Shown here one piece after another: positions 27,001 to 36,133 of a DNA stretch of 64,000 nt (the stretch's first letter is position 1; every line of letters starts with the position of its first letter). The DNA lies in contig JASTVH010000002.1 of assembly GCA_042862465.1 (NCBI GenBank), forward strand, positions 186,001 to 250,000, written 5' to 3'. The position numbers were made by a program, and so were the translations under genes. Under the pieces are notes generated by a model. It did no database searches. It saw nothing but the letters and a program-made list of their open reading frames with translations, and was not told the DNA's origin. This DNA is from JASTVH01 sp042862465. Its GTDB lineage: Bacteria > Pseudomonadota > Gammaproteobacteria > Pseudomonadales > Oleiphilaceae.

Positions 27001-30000
27001 CCTGGAAACCCTCAAGCAGTTCCTCGAGGATGCCGAGGGCGAAAGCCTGGTGGCCTATACCGACGACCTCTCCCGGGCCCTGCATACCCTCAAGGGCAGT
27101 GCCCATACCGCCGACATCCAGCCCATCGCCCAGGTCGCGGCGCCGCTGGAGAAATACGTCAAGAACGCTCGGGCGGAAAATCTCAAGGCCGATACCCGCT
27201 TCCTGGAACTGCTGGAGCACCTGTGCAACTTCATTGAACAGGGCCTGGCCCAGATCGAAACCAGTCCCCAGGCCGACCTGCCGGGGACCGACGATTACCT
27301 GGAAAAACTGGAAACCCTCTCGGCCGACACCCTGCAGCAGGGCGAAGTGGCCAGTCAGGACGAGGTCAGCAAGCCGGATCCGCAAATCATCCAGCTGTTC
27401 CTCAACGAAGGTATCGAACTGCTGCTGGATGCCGACAAGATTCTCGACGACTGGTCCCACGACCCACAGTCGGATGAGCGCCTCCAGCAACTGGTCACCG
27501 AATTCAAGCGCCTGGCGCGCGGTGCGGCCGAGGCCGACCTGGACACCATCAGCGAGCTGGCCGACGCCCTGTTCCACGCCTATGAAGGCGCCCGGCGCCA
27601 GAGCCAGCAGCCCGGCGAGGACTTCTTCCAGGCGGCTCGTGAAGGCCACGAGGCCCTCATCGACATGATGGACCAGGTGGCCGCCGGTCTCGCGACCCGC
27701 CCGGCCAACGAACTGGTCGCCCGCCTCAAGGAATTCGGCCAGCGCTTCAGCGAAGTGGAGCTGCCGGAAGAATTCGCCTCCGACCTCGACTCCGTCGACC
27801 GCGGCTTCGAAGAGGATCTGGAGCTGGAAGACGTCGACTGGTCTGCAGGCAGCGAAGAAGCCACGCCACCACCGGCCCCGGAAGTGGAAGAAAGCGACGC
27901 CTATGCAGTGGAGGAGCCGGAAGAAGGCGAACTCGATCCCGAACTGGCGGCGATCTTCCTGGAAGAAGCCCGGGATCTGGTGGACCACATCGCCGAAGTC
28001 CTCGACCAATGGAGTCAGTCCCCTCAGGAAACCGATCCGTTGCGCCAGCTGCAGCGGGATCTGCACACCCTCAAGGGGGGTGCCAACCTGGCCGAAATCC
28101 GGCCGATCGGCGATCTCTCCCACGAGATGGAGAACCTCTTCGAGGGCCTGAGCGAAGGCCGCCTGTCGGTGTCCGATGAGCTCAGTGACCTGCTCCTGCG
28201 CGCCCACGACCGTCTCGTGGCCATGGTGGAACAGGTGGAGCAGAACCAGGAATGCCGCGCCGCGCCGGACCTGGAAGCGGAGATCCAGCAGTACATCGAC
28301 GGCCATCATCAGGCCACGCCGGTGACCGCCGTCGAGGAGCCGGAAGAGGACACGACATCCGGCGAAGCTGCCGACATCGAAGAACCGGAAACCGGCGAGG
28401 CCGAAACCGCCGAGCCCGAAACCGAAGCCGAACCGGAAGAGCCCGCCGCCGAAGAGCCGGAGGCCGAGACCACCTCGACCGCCCATCTCGACCCGGAACT
28501 GGCGGAGATTTTCCTGGAAGAAGCCGGGGACATCATCGAAAGTACGGGGCACCTGCTGCATGAATGGCAGCAGAACCCGACCGATGCGGAAACCGTAAAG
28601 TCCCTGCAGCGCGAACTGCATACCCTCAAGGGCGGCGCACGCATGGCGGAAATCGCGCCCATCGCGGACATTGCCCATGAAATGGAAACCCTGTTCGAGC
28701 GCATCGTCGATGGCCGCCTGGACGCCATGGAGTCGCGGATCAGCGCCGCCGTGGAAGGACACGATCAACTGGCCGCGCTGGTCGAAGCAGTGGCCGAAAA
28801 CAGCGCCTGTCCGCCAGCACCCCACGTTATCGAGACCCTGAAAGCCGCCCTCGGCGAAGGTGAAGCGCCGGAAGCGCCAGCCGAACCCGAGAGCGTGGAG
28901 GCCCCGGAAGCGGAGCAAGCGCCGACTGCGGAAGAAGAACCGGCAGCGGAGCAGGAACCCCAGCCTGAAGAAGAGCCCCGGGCAGAAGAAGAACCACAGC
29001 CAGAGGAAGCACCGCAGGCGGAAGAACCACCGGCGGCGGAAACCCCGGCGGAGCCCGAGCCCGAAACCGGCGAGGCGATCCAGCCGACCGACCTCGACCC
29101 CGAGCTGGTGGAAATCTTCCTCGAAGAGGCACACGAACTCATCAACAGTACGGCCGAAGCCCTGCAGACCTGGTCCGAACAGCCGGGCGATCCGGAGCTG
29201 GCCAAACAACTGCAGCGTGATCTGCACACCCTCAAGGGTGGCGCACGGATGGCGGAAATCAGCGCCATCGGTGACCTCTCCCACGTGCTCGAGGACCTCT
29301 TCGAAAAGGTCGTGGAAGGGCGCCTCGAGGCCGAGGGGGACATGTCCGAACTGCTGTTCCGCTGCCACGATGCCCTGGCGGCCATGGTGGATGCGGTCTC
29401 GGCGAACGAGCCCTGCCAGCCGGCCAATGCCCTGATCCGCGAGGTGGAAGCAGTCCTCAGGGGAGAGGCACCCACTGCCGCGGCGACCGAAACCGCCGAG
29501 TCGGTGCGCGAAATCGACCAGGACGAGGAAGACCTCATCGGCATGTTCCTGGACGAGGCCCGGGACATCGAATCGTCCATCAACGATTGCCTGGAAACCT
29601 GGCGCCACGACCAGAAGACCCTGCGCGGCGTCACCGAACTGCTGAACGAACTGAACACGCTCAAGGGCGGTGCCCGTCTGGCGGATGTGCAGCCCATTGC
29701 CGATCTGGCCGAAGCCTGGGATCAGCGCCTGCAGCTGGTGCTCGGCGGCGAGGCGGACAGCATCGCCAACATTGAGTTGAGCGAGCGTGCCCTGGCCGAG
29801 CTCAAGCGCATGCTGGACGCTCTGGAAGAAAACCAGATCCCCGCGCCGGCCACCGAGATCGTCAACACCCTGCGCGTGGAAGAGGCCAAGCCGGCCCCGG
29901 TCGAGCCCCAGACCGAGTCAACCTTCGACGAAGGCGACCTCGAAGTCCTGGAGATCTTCCTGGAGGAAGCCAACGAGCTGGTCGAGGGTCTCGACAATAT

Positions 30001-32296
30001 CCTCGCCGACTGGCACAAGGAACCGGAGAACGAGTCCTTCAACCAGGAAGCCCAGCGCATCCTGCATACCCTCAAGGGCGGTGCCCGCCTGGCCAATCTG
30101 ACGGAACTGGGCGACCAGGCCCATGCCTTCGAAACGCTGCTGATCGAACGCCAGCAGTCCGGCAAGGCGCCCAACGATGATGACTGGACCCGGATCAACA
30201 GTTTCCACGACCAGATCATCTCCCGGGTCGAGCAGGTCCGTCACCAATACCAGAACCTCGGCAGCGGTGAAGCACCGGCCGCGCCCGCACCGGAAAAACC
30301 GGTCGCAGAACCGGAAGCCGCACCGGAGCCGAAGGCCGAGGCCAAGCAGCCGCCGGCTGAAAAGGCACCGGCACCGACCAAGCCACCGGCACCACGCCGC
30401 AGCAAGGAAGAGCGGGAGAAAGCCCGTGCCAAGCGCAAGGCCGACGCCGCCCGGGCAGCCCAGGAAACCATCCGGGTCAACGCGCCGCTACTGGAAGAAC
30501 TGGTCAACCTGGCCGGCGAAACCAGTATCACCCGCTCGCGCCTGGAGCAGCAGATCAGCGACTTCAGCCACACCCTGGACGAGATGGCCGCCACCATCGA
30601 GCGGACCCGCGAACAGCTGCGGCGAATGGAAATCGAAACCGAAGCCCAGGTACTGTTCCGTGCCGAACAGGAAATGGGACCGAGCTACGACGAGGACTTC
30701 GACCCGCTGGAGATGGACCGCTATTCCTCCATCCAGCAGCTCTCCCGCGCCCTGGGCGAATCCACCCAGGATTTGACCGACCTGCGCGAGACCCTGAACG
30801 ACAAGGTCCGCGACGCTGAAACGCTGCTCCTGCAGCAATCCCGGGTCAACACCGAGCTGCAGGAAGGCTTGATGAAGACCCGCATGATCCCGTTCTCGTC
30901 CATGGTGCCGAGGCTGCGCCGGATCGTGCGCCAGATCACTGGCGAACTGAACAAAAAGGCCGAATTCGACGTCCGCAACGCCGAGGGCGAGCTGGACCGG
31001 ACTGTACTGGAGCGCATGATCGCGCCGCTCGAGCACATGCTGCGTAACGCCCTCGACCACGGCATCGAGACCGTGGACGAACGGCGCAAGGCCGGCAAAC
31101 CCGACGCCGGCCAGATCGACCTGACCCTCAGCCGCGAAGGCGGCGAGGTCATCCTGCGCATGAGCGACGACGGCGCCGGTATCCGCACCGACAAGATCCG
31201 CGAGAAGGCGATCCGGCAGGGCATGCTGGACGAGAACGACACCGACCTGACCGACCGCGACGTCCTGCAGTTCATCCTGCAGCCGGGCTTCTCCACCGCC
31301 CAGGCGGTGACCCAGATTTCCGGCCGCGGCGTGGGCATGGACGTGGTCGCCAGCGAGATCAAGCAGCTCGGCGGCAGCCTGGACATCGACTCCAAGCTCG
31401 GCGAAGGCACCGTGTTTACCGTGCGCCTGCCGTTCACCGTGTCCGTGAACCGCGCCCTGATGGTGAGCACCGGCGAGGACTTCTACGCCATCCCGCTCAA
31501 CACCATCGAGGGTATCGTGCGGGTCAGCACCTACGAGCTGGAGGAGTACTACAAGCCGGATGCGCCGCTGTACGAGTACGCCGGCCAGGAATACCGCCTG
31601 CAGTACCTCGGCTCACTGCTGCACACCGATCACCAGCCCAAACTGCAGGGTCAGGCCCTGCCGTTGCCGGTGATCCTGGTGCGCGGTGCCGAGCAGCCCA
31701 TGGCCCTGCAGGTGGACAGCCTCATGGGCAGCCGCGAGATCGTGGTTAAGTCCCTGGGACCGCAGTTCGGTTCCGTGCGCGGGGTGTCCGGCGCCACCAT
31801 CCTGGGTGACGGTAACGTGGTCGTGATCCTCGACCTGCCGGCCATGATCCGGGCCGACATCCTCTCCCAGCGTCAGCGCATGATGGCCCAGCTGACCGAT
31901 CTGGATCAGCAGGCCGAAGAACGCCCGACCACGGTCATGGTGGTGGACGATTCGGTCACGGTCCGCAAGGTCACCTCGCGCCTGCTGGAGCGTAACGGTA
32001 TGGACTGCCTGCTGGCGAAAGACGGCCTCGATGCCGTGGCCCAGCTGCAGGATCATCAGCCGGATGTCATACTGCTGGATATCGAAATGCCCCGGATGGA
32101 CGGCTTCGAAGTGGCCAGCTTCATCCGCCACGACGAGACGCTCAAGGACACGCCGATCATCATGATCACCTCCCGGACCGGGCAGAAGCACCGCGACCGG
32201 GCCATGGCCATCGGCGTCAACGAGTATCTGGGCAAACCGTTCCAGGAGAAAGAACTGCTGGAAACCATTGAACGCATGGTCGGTGTGAAACAATGA
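24026..32296 (+). CDS. chpA: Giant hybrid chemosensory histidine kinase ChpA/PilL
   Basis: About 2756 residues (P. aeruginosa ChpA has about 2470). ATG 24026 follows GGAG by five bases; a GTG at 24020 overlaps that site. There are eleven Hpt-like modules. Seven have an intact HTLKG box (H651, H873, H1020, H1347, H1532, H1734, H2014). Two early ones have variant boxes (HGTLQ at H52, HSIRGG at H485). Two have lost the histidine (FKRLARG near 1160; NTLKGG at N1877). Acidic, proline-rich linkers separate them, including an (EA)14 run at 784-812. The end holds a P3 dimerisation helix from about 2151, HATPase (N2341, DDGAG), a CheW-like domain from about 2470, and a receiver with Asp2685. Four-base overlap with chpB. 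Confidence 0.95.
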   Translation: MGNHHDNIALDWVRGEIQETLKQGQYALETYVENRDDSSRLRFCLNHLHQVHGTLQMVELYGAALLTEEMERVAQGLLNDTIAQPDEAIGLLMQAILQLPRYLDQLHTAGDDFPLVLLPLLNDLRAARGESLLSETSLFNPDLSPARFKPKAGVGRRLQDPKVLGHVRKLRQMFHFAAEGIEKDADVTAHLEYLDKVVIRLIKLCQRTPIGEVWLATGAFIDTLRAGRNDVTTAVKNLIAELDQQLKRLIDEHVDVLVQPVPESLLKNLLYYVARGQDVDTPRVKTVVENYRLANALPDEKAIESARQRTSGPGREAIHSVVSALSEELAAVKDQLDLFVRAEYRENRDLEELLPGLHQIANTLAILGLAIPRQVVGEQADLVSKLAESTDPVDDGTLMDIAGALLYVEATLTGLDENRPEQRSEGEPESPGAAYNISSHQLSEANTALLRESRNSLEQVKTAIVNFIASQWDREEVAEVPQLLHSIRGGLKLIPLDRACQMLESCERFVTDALIEGRYVPDWQQLDTLADAITSIEYYLERLVEGIKDNEAILSVAEESLESLGFKPGSEPTWEKPAAEPEAEAPEAAEAAPAAQPEPKSADTDLVDDEILEIFIEEADEVLEAIREHYPTWRNDTGARDALTEVRRAFHTLKGSGRLVGATSLGELAWSVENMLNRVLDGSIQPNDAMFDLLDRAIDRLPALIDDFRRGEATSDVDALMNEAHDLADARKNVATEVESEADKAAAEEIDTEAAGEEVVPEAPTADEAETPVEEPEESVGEQEAEAEAEAEAEAEAEAEAEAEAEAEAEAEQSVPEPQVETPADEELIDDEILEIFVEEAQEVLEAIHEQLPTLLKEYDNSNALTEVRRAFHTLKGSGRLVGALTIGELAWSIENMLNRVIEGAIFMSDDIANLLQQVVGLIPDLVSDFENRRPPSHNVEPIKAQADALARGELLEASAMPEAETPKAAVEESEQVDPVLLDIFRSETETHLETLKQFLEDAEGESLVAYTDDLSRALHTLKGSAHTADIQPIAQVAAPLEKYVKNARAENLKADTRFLELLEHLCNFIEQGLAQIETSPQADLPGTDDYLEKLETLSADTLQQGEVASQDEVSKPDPQIIQLFLNEGIELLLDADKILDDWSHDPQSDERLQQLVTEFKRLARGAAEADLDTISELADALFHAYEGARRQSQQPGEDFFQAAREGHEALIDMMDQVAAGLATRPANELVARLKEFGQRFSEVELPEEFASDLDSVDRGFEEDLELEDVDWSAGSEEATPPPAPEVEESDAYAVEEPEEGELDPELAAIFLEEARDLVDHIAEVLDQWSQSPQETDPLRQLQRDLHTLKGGANLAEIRPIGDLSHEMENLFEGLSEGRLSVSDELSDLLLRAHDRLVAMVEQVEQNQECRAAPDLEAEIQQYIDGHHQATPVTAVEEPEEDTTSGEAADIEEPETGEAETAEPETEAEPEEPAAEEPEAETTSTAHLDPELAEIFLEEAGDIIESTGHLLHEWQQNPTDAETVKSLQRELHTLKGGARMAEIAPIADIAHEMETLFERIVDGRLDAMESRISAAVEGHDQLAALVEAVAENSACPPAPHVIETLKAALGEGEAPEAPAEPESVEAPEAEQAPTAEEEPAAEQEPQPEEEPRAEEEPQPEEAPQAEEPPAAETPAEPEPETGEAIQPTDLDPELVEIFLEEAHELINSTAEALQTWSEQPGDPELAKQLQRDLHTLKGGARMAEISAIGDLSHVLEDLFEKVVEGRLEAEGDMSELLFRCHDALAAMVDAVSANEPCQPANALIREVEAVLRGEAPTAAATETAESVREIDQDEEDLIGMFLDEARDIESSINDCLETWRHDQKTLRGVTELLNELNTLKGGARLADVQPIADLAEAWDQRLQLVLGGEADSIANIELSERALAELKRMLDALEENQIPAPATEIVNTLRVEEAKPAPVEPQTESTFDEGDLEVLEIFLEEANELVEGLDNILADWHKEPENESFNQEAQRILHTLKGGARLANLTELGDQAHAFETLLIERQQSGKAPNDDDWTRINSFHDQIISRVEQVRHQYQNLGSGEAPAAPAPEKPVAEPEAAPEPKAEAKQPPAEKAPAPTKPPAPRRSKEEREKARAKRKADAARAAQETIRVNAPLLEELVNLAGETSITRSRLEQQISDFSHTLDEMAATIERTREQLRRMEIETEAQVLFRAEQEMGPSYDEDFDPLEMDRYSSIQQLSRALGESTQDLTDLRETLNDKVRDAETLLLQQSRVNTELQEGLMKTRMIPFSSMVPRLRRIVRQITGELNKKAEFDVRNAEGELDRTVLERMIAPLEHMLRNALDHGIETVDERRKAGKPDAGQIDLTLSREGGEVILRMSDDGAGIRTDKIREKAIRQGMLDENDTDLTDRDVLQFILQPGFSTAQAVTQISGRGVGMDVVASEIKQLGGSLDIDSKLGEGTVFTVRLPFTVSVNRALMVSTGEDFYAIPLNTIEGIVRVSTYELEEYYKPDAPLYEYAGQEYRLQYLGSLLHTDHQPKLQGQALPLPVILVRGAEQPMALQVDSLMGSREIVVKSLGPQFGSVRGVSGATILGDGNVVVILDLPAMIRADILSQRQRMMAQLTDLDQQAEERPTTVMVVDDSVTVRKVTSRLLERNGMDCLLAKDGLDAVAQLQDHQPDVILLDIEMPRMDGFEVASFIRHDETLKDTPIIMITSRTGQKHRDRAMAIGVNEYLGKPFQEKELLETIERMVGVKQ
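26375..26461 (+). repeat. Hexanucleotide microsatellite (GAAGCC) x 14.5 inside chpA
   Basis: Perfect uninterrupted tandem copies of GAAGCC over 87 bp, encoding alternating Glu-Ala (residues 784-812) between two Hpt modules. Because the unit is 6 bp, slippage changes linker length by two residues without breaking the frame. On the other strand it reads as Ser-Ala or Gly-Phe repeats in spurious ORFs. Confidence 0.97.
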
Positions 32297-33330
32297 CCCC
32301 CCAGCCCACCGTCGCGATTGTCTCCGACAACGCGTTGCAGCGGCATCGGCTGCAACAGGCGGTGGGCAAGTACGGGCTCAAGGTCACCTTCATCGGCGAT
32401 CCCGAACGCTATCTGGACCGTAACGGGGTACGCGCCGACCTCTGGATCGTCGAACTCGATGACGAGGAGACCCACCCCGAGTTGCTCGACGAACTGCTGG
32501 CCGACGAAGACCGCACCATCCTCTTCGGTCTCGGCCAGGCCCCGGAACCGGGCAATACCGATCACGCCCGCTGGGAACGGCGGCTGTTCGGCAAGCTCGA
32601 GGACCGCTTCGGTGAGCTGGAACAGCTCGATACCCAGGCCACCCTGGAAGCGCTGGACAGTGAGCCCCAGGCGGCGGATACCGTGGAGCTGTCGCCCTGG
32701 ATCCGGGCGGCCACGCCGGGCAAGCCGGCCGAGACGGTCTGGGTGCTGGGGGCATCCCTGGGCGGGCCGGCGGCGGTCAAAACCTTCCTCGACTGTCTCC
32801 CGGAAGGGCTGCCGGTGGCGTTTGTCTACGCCCAGCACATCGACGCCAATTTCACCCAGGTCCTGACCCGCGTACTGGCCCGCCACGCCCATTACAAACT
32901 GGTGGACGCCGAGGAAGGCCAGCCACTGCGAGTGGGGGAAATCCTGTTTGTGCCGGTGGAGCGTGAACTCTACCTGGACGAAGACGGCCTGATTCGTTTC
33001 AAGGAGTCACCCTGGCCGGGGCCCTATGGCCCATCGATCGATCAGGTCATGCTCAACGTCGCCAATCATTACCAACAGCGCTGCCACGCCATCCTGTTCA
33101 GCGGCATGGGTAACGACGGCGCTATCGCCGCGCCCCTGCTCAAGGCCTACGGCAGCCGCATCTGGGTGCAGGATTCGGCCAGTTGTGCCAACAGCAGCAT
33201 GCCGGATTCGGTCGCCGCCACCGGCTGTGCCGAGTTTATCGGCAACCCGGAAGAACTGGCGCGACAGCTAGTGCGCTGTGTCGAAGAACATTGTCTGTTG
33301 ACGCGCAAACACCAGCGCGACTCCGCATAA
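32293..33330 (+). CDS. chpB: CheB-type methylesterase ChpB
   Basis: A 345-residue protein glutamate methylesterase, the demethylating partner of PilK. The C-terminal half holds the catalytic triad: Ser in LGASLGGPAA (near 156), His in YAQHIDANF (near 182) and Asp in FSGMGNDGAIA (near 276). The N-terminal ~130 residues look like a degenerate receiver: where a phospho-acceptor Asp is expected the sequence is LWIVELDD, and no conserved Lys is evident. Regulation by phosphorylation is therefore doubtful. The start overlaps the chpA stop (ATGA). Confidence 0.92.
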   Translation: MTPQPTVAIVSDNALQRHRLQQAVGKYGLKVTFIGDPERYLDRNGVRADLWIVELDDEETHPELLDELLADEDRTILFGLGQAPEPGNTDHARWERRLFGKLEDRFGELEQLDTQATLEALDSEPQAADTVELSPWIRAATPGKPAETVWVLGASLGGPAAVKTFLDCLPEGLPVAFVYAQHIDANFTQVLTRVLARHAHYKLVDAEEGQPLRVGEILFVPVERELYLDEDGLIRFKESPWPGPYGPSIDQVMLNVANHYQQRCHAILFSGMGNDGAIAAPLLKAYGSRIWVQDSASCANSSMPDSVAATGCAEFIGNPEELARQLVRCVEEHCLLTRKHQRDSA

Positions 33331-33343
33331 GGATTCCAGAACC

Positions 33344-33808
33344 ATGGCAGAGAACCAAGAAATCCTCTCCTGCGTGACCATCCCCGTAGCCGACCGGCAA
33401 CTGTTGCTGCCAAACGTCTCCATTGCCGAGATCGTCGACTACGCCGAACCAGAGGCCGCCGACGGCCCCGAGTGGCTGCATGGCTATCTGCAGTGGCGCG
33501 GGCTGCGCCTGCCGGTGGTATCCTACGAGGCCGCCAACGGCGCTGGCAGCGTCCCACCGCCAGCCGGCCGCCGCGGACGTATTGCGGTGCTCAATACCAT
33601 CAGCGAATACCACGACCGCCTGCCCTTCCTCGCCCTGGTGACCCAGGGTATTCCCCGCCAGGCCAAGGTCGAGGCGTCGCAACTGCAGGTTCGGGACGGG
33701 GCCGAAACCGGCCCCGCCGACATCATGGTGGTGAATTTTGAAGGCGAAGAGCTGACGATTCCGAGCCTGGAGTATCTGGAAAAGCTCGCGGCCGAGGCGG
33801 CTGCCTAG
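33344..33808 (+). CDS. chpC: CheW-like adaptor ChpC
   Basis: A 154-residue CheW-like protein that ends the chemosensory operon, 13 bp after chpB. CheW-like pieces: LLLPNVSIAEIVDYAEPE and WLHGYLQWRGLRLPVVSYEA. In Pseudomonas ChpC is an accessory adaptor that can connect other receptors to ChpA. It ends with AEAAA. A short stem-loop CGTCGG/CCGACG at 33809-33824 follows the stop. Confidence 0.9.
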   Translation: MAENQEILSCVTIPVADRQLLLPNVSIAEIVDYAEPEAADGPEWLHGYLQWRGLRLPVVSYEAANGAGSVPPPAGRRGRIAVLNTISEYHDRLPFLALVTQGIPRQAKVEASQLQVRDGAETGPADIMVVNFEGEELTIPSLEYLEKLAAEAAA

Positions 33809-33832
33809 CGTCGGACGGCCGACGAAAAGAAC
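33809..33832 (+). terminator. Stem-loop after chpC, weak terminator candidate
   Basis: CGTCGG (33809-33814) and CCGACG (33819-33824) form a 6-bp stem with a 4-base loop. What follows is A-rich rather than T-rich, so termination on the plus strand is uncertain. Confidence 0.3.
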
Positions 33833-33867
33833 GATATTTCCGGGGGCTGAGTTTACGCATCCGACCT

Positions 33868-33905
33868 CTGACCCCCAGCCCACCTGCCATGTTATAATGT
33901 TGCAA
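33868..33905 (+). promoter_or_regulatory. zur promoter with possible Zur operator
   Basis: A perfect TATAAT lies at 33893-33898, 27 bases before the zur ATG. A -35-like CTGACC (33868-33873) has a rather long 19-bp spacing. ATGTTATAATGTTGCA, overlapping the -10, has the left half of a typical gammaproteobacterial Zur site (ATGTTATA), but its right half fits poorly. Autoregulation is plausible, not shown. Confidence 0.45.
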
Positions 33906-33925
33906 AACCTCAAGGCAGCATTCCC

Positions 33926-34414
33926 ATGGCCATCACCGTTGACCCCTACGAACCCCACGATCACAGCGCCTGCCGCAGTCAGGCGCTGGCTGAAGCGGAA
34001 CAGCTGTGTGCCCGGCGTGGCGCGCGGCTGACGGCGATTCGACAACAGGTGCTGGAGCTGGTGTGGCAAAGCCATCGCCCGCTGGGCGCCTATGACCTGC
34101 TCGGCGAACTCAACGCCGAGGGCGGTCGCACGGCGCCACCGACGGTGTATCGGGCCCTGGATTTTCTACAACAGATGGGGCTGGTCCACCGAATTGCCTC
34201 CCTCAACGCCTATATCGGCTGCCCCCGCCCCAGCCAGCAGCATCGGGGCTGTTTCCTGATCTGCCAGCAGTGCCAGAACGTCCTGGAGCTGAAGGCCGAG
34301 GGGGTCAACCAGGCCCTCGGCGAGGCAACCCGGGCCCAGGGCTTTAGCATGGCCGACGCCACCATCGAGATCAGCGGCCTCTGTTCCAACTGCCAGGAAG
34401 GCACGCCCGCATGA
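33926..34414 (+). CDS. zur: Zinc uptake regulator Zur (Fur family)
   Basis: A 162-residue winged-helix repressor. The DNA-binding part shows LTAIRQQVLELVWQSHRPLGAY and PPTVYRALDFLQQMGLVHRI. The structural zinc site is the pair ICQQCQN and LCSNCQE (two C-x2-C). The His-rich N-terminus (HDHSAC) is unusual but small. Context (znuC overlapping by four bases, then znuB) identifies it as Zur rather than Fur. Confidence 0.94.
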   Translation: MAITVDPYEPHDHSACRSQALAEAEQLCARRGARLTAIRQQVLELVWQSHRPLGAYDLLGELNAEGGRTAPPTVYRALDFLQQMGLVHRIASLNAYIGCPRPSQQHRGCFLICQQCQNVLELKAEGVNQALGEATRAQGFSMADATIEISGLCSNCQEGTPA

Positions 34415-35175
34415 CCGACCCATTGGTTTCCCTGCAACAGGCTACCGTCCATTTCGGCGGTGCACCGGTGATCGACCGCGTCGATCTGGACATCCATCCC
34501 GGCGATGTGATCACCCTGATTGGCCCCAACGGCGCCGGCAAGACCACCCTCATCCGCACCGTACTGGGCATCCAGAAGCCCAGCACGGGTCGCGTGCAAC
34601 GTCGCAAGGGCCTGCGGATGGGCTACATGCCCCAGCACATCCACCTGCAACCCACCCTGCCGTTACCCGTGGCCCGCTTTCTTTCGCTCACCGATGCCAA
34701 CCGGGCGGAGCAGCTTGAGGCCCTGGAACGGGTCGGGGTTTCCCATCTGCATGAGGCCTCCATCCACCGCCTGTCCGGCGGCGAGATGCAGCGCGTGCTG
34801 CTGGCCCGCGCCATCCTCCGGCGCCCGGACCTGCTGGTGCTGGACGAACCGGCCCAGGGTGTGGACGTGACCGGGCAGGCAGCCCTGTACGGCCTCATCC
34901 AGGAGATCCGCGACGAGCTGGGATGTGCCGTGCTAACCATCAGCCACGACCTGCACCTGGTCATGGCCGCCACCGACCGCGTCATCTGCCTCAACCAGCA
35001 CATCTGCTGCAGCGGACCGCCGGAGCAGGTCTCCAACGACCCGGCCTTCATCGACCTCTTCGGTCGCCCGGTGGCCGAGAGCCTGGCGGTCTATCACCAC
35101 TACCACAACCACCGCCACGATCTGCATGGCGATGTCGCCGAAGCGGGCGCAGGAGCGCACCACCATGATGGATAG
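34411..35175 (+). CDS. znuC: Zinc ABC transporter ATP-binding protein ZnuC
   Basis: A 254-residue ATPase. Walker A GPNGAGKTTLI near residue 38, signature LSGGEMQRVLLARA near 128, Walker B LLVLDEPAQGVD near 148, switch His in TISHDLHLV. The C-terminus is rich in histidine (YHHYHNHRHDLHG and HHHDG), which is common in ZnuC and may bind zinc. Overlaps zur by four bases and znuB by eleven. Confidence 0.94.
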   Translation: MTDPLVSLQQATVHFGGAPVIDRVDLDIHPGDVITLIGPNGAGKTTLIRTVLGIQKPSTGRVQRRKGLRMGYMPQHIHLQPTLPLPVARFLSLTDANRAEQLEALERVGVSHLHEASIHRLSGGEMQRVLLARAILRRPDLLVLDEPAQGVDVTGQAALYGLIQEIRDELGCAVLTISHDLHLVMAATDRVICLNQHICCSGPPEQVSNDPAFIDLFGRPVAESLAVYHHYHNHRHDLHGDVAEAGAGAHHHDG

Positions 35176-35983
35176 CCTGCTCGACGACTTCTTCTGGCGG
35201 GCCCTGCTGGGCGGACTCGGGGTGGCGCTGATGACCGGCCCGCTGGGGTGTTTCGTGGTCTGGCGCCGCATGGCCTACTTTGGTGACACCCTTGCCCACT
35301 CGGCCCTGCTGGGTGTGGCCCTGGGTACCCTGCTGCACTGGGACCTGAACGTCGGTATTGCCCTGGTGTGCGTGGGCATTGCCCTGCTGATGCTGGTGCT
35401 GTCCCGCCAGCAGGCGCTGGCTACCGACACCCTACTGGGCATCCTGGCCCACAGTGCGTTGGCCATCGGCCTGGTGGTGATCGCCCTGCTGGACACCGTG
35501 CGCATCGATCTCAACGGCTACCTGTTCGGCGACCTGCTGGCGATCACCCGCGCGGATCTGGCCTGGATCTTTGGCGGCTGCGTGCTCGTCCTGGGCCTGA
35601 TTGCCGCCCTCTGGAAACCGCTGCTGACGATTACCGTGGACGAGGAGCTGGCCAAGGTCGAAGGGCTTCCAGTGGAACGGCTGCGGCTGGTCCTGGTGGT
35701 GCTGATCGGTCTGGTGATTGCGGCGGCGATGAAAATCGTCGGGGTGCTGCTGATCACCGCGCTGCTCATTATTCCAGCTGCCACCGCCCGCCCCTTTGCC
35801 CGCACTCCGGAACGAATGGCCGCCCTGTCCATGGTATTCGGCGTCGCCAGTATCGGCGCCGGCCTCAGCCTGTCCTGGTACACCGATTCACCGGCCGGCC
35901 CCTCGGTGGTGGTCGCCGCTTTCGGCCTGTTCCTGCTGGCCTGGTTGCGCGGTTTTGTCTTCAGCCGGCGGCCGGTGTTCTGA
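35165..35983 (+). CDS. znuB: Zinc ABC transporter permease ZnuB
   Basis: A 272-residue inner-membrane permease of the metal ABC-3 family with about seven to eight helices. Conserved AYFGDTLAHSALLGVALG and the MKIVGVLLITALLIIPAATA segment. The start is taken at ATG 35165 (AGGAG 11 bases upstream); an in-frame ATG at 35126 lies inside znuC and adds a polar tail. No znuA (periplasmic zinc receptor) is adjacent, so the receptor must be encoded elsewhere. Confidence 0.93.
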   Translation: MMDSLLDDFFWRALLGGLGVALMTGPLGCFVVWRRMAYFGDTLAHSALLGVALGTLLHWDLNVGIALVCVGIALLMLVLSRQQALATDTLLGILAHSALAIGLVVIALLDTVRIDLNGYLFGDLLAITRADLAWIFGGCVLVLGLIAALWKPLLTITVDEELAKVEGLPVERLRLVLVVLIGLVIAAAMKIVGVLLITALLIIPAATARPFARTPERMAALSMVFGVASIGAGLSLSWYTDSPAGPSVVVAAFGLFLLAWLRGFVFSRRPVF

Positions 35984-36133
35984 AAGGGCGAAACCGCTTT
36001 ATTCGCCACCCCGAACTTACGTTAAAATGCGGCACCCGTTCTTTTCCACCTCGTTTGATGGCGTGACGCCGATGTCCACCGGGGTGACAGCGGGCACCGT
36101 TGGCGACCGGACAAAACTCTCAAGAGGCAGATT

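Noticed and set aside
26102..29608. A 1168-codon open frame on the minus strand inside chpA
   Set aside because: It is an antisense shadow of high-GC, repetitive chpA; it has no domains, only low-complexity Gly/Phe/Arg stretches, while the plus strand shows seven HTLKG motifs, kinase and receiver.
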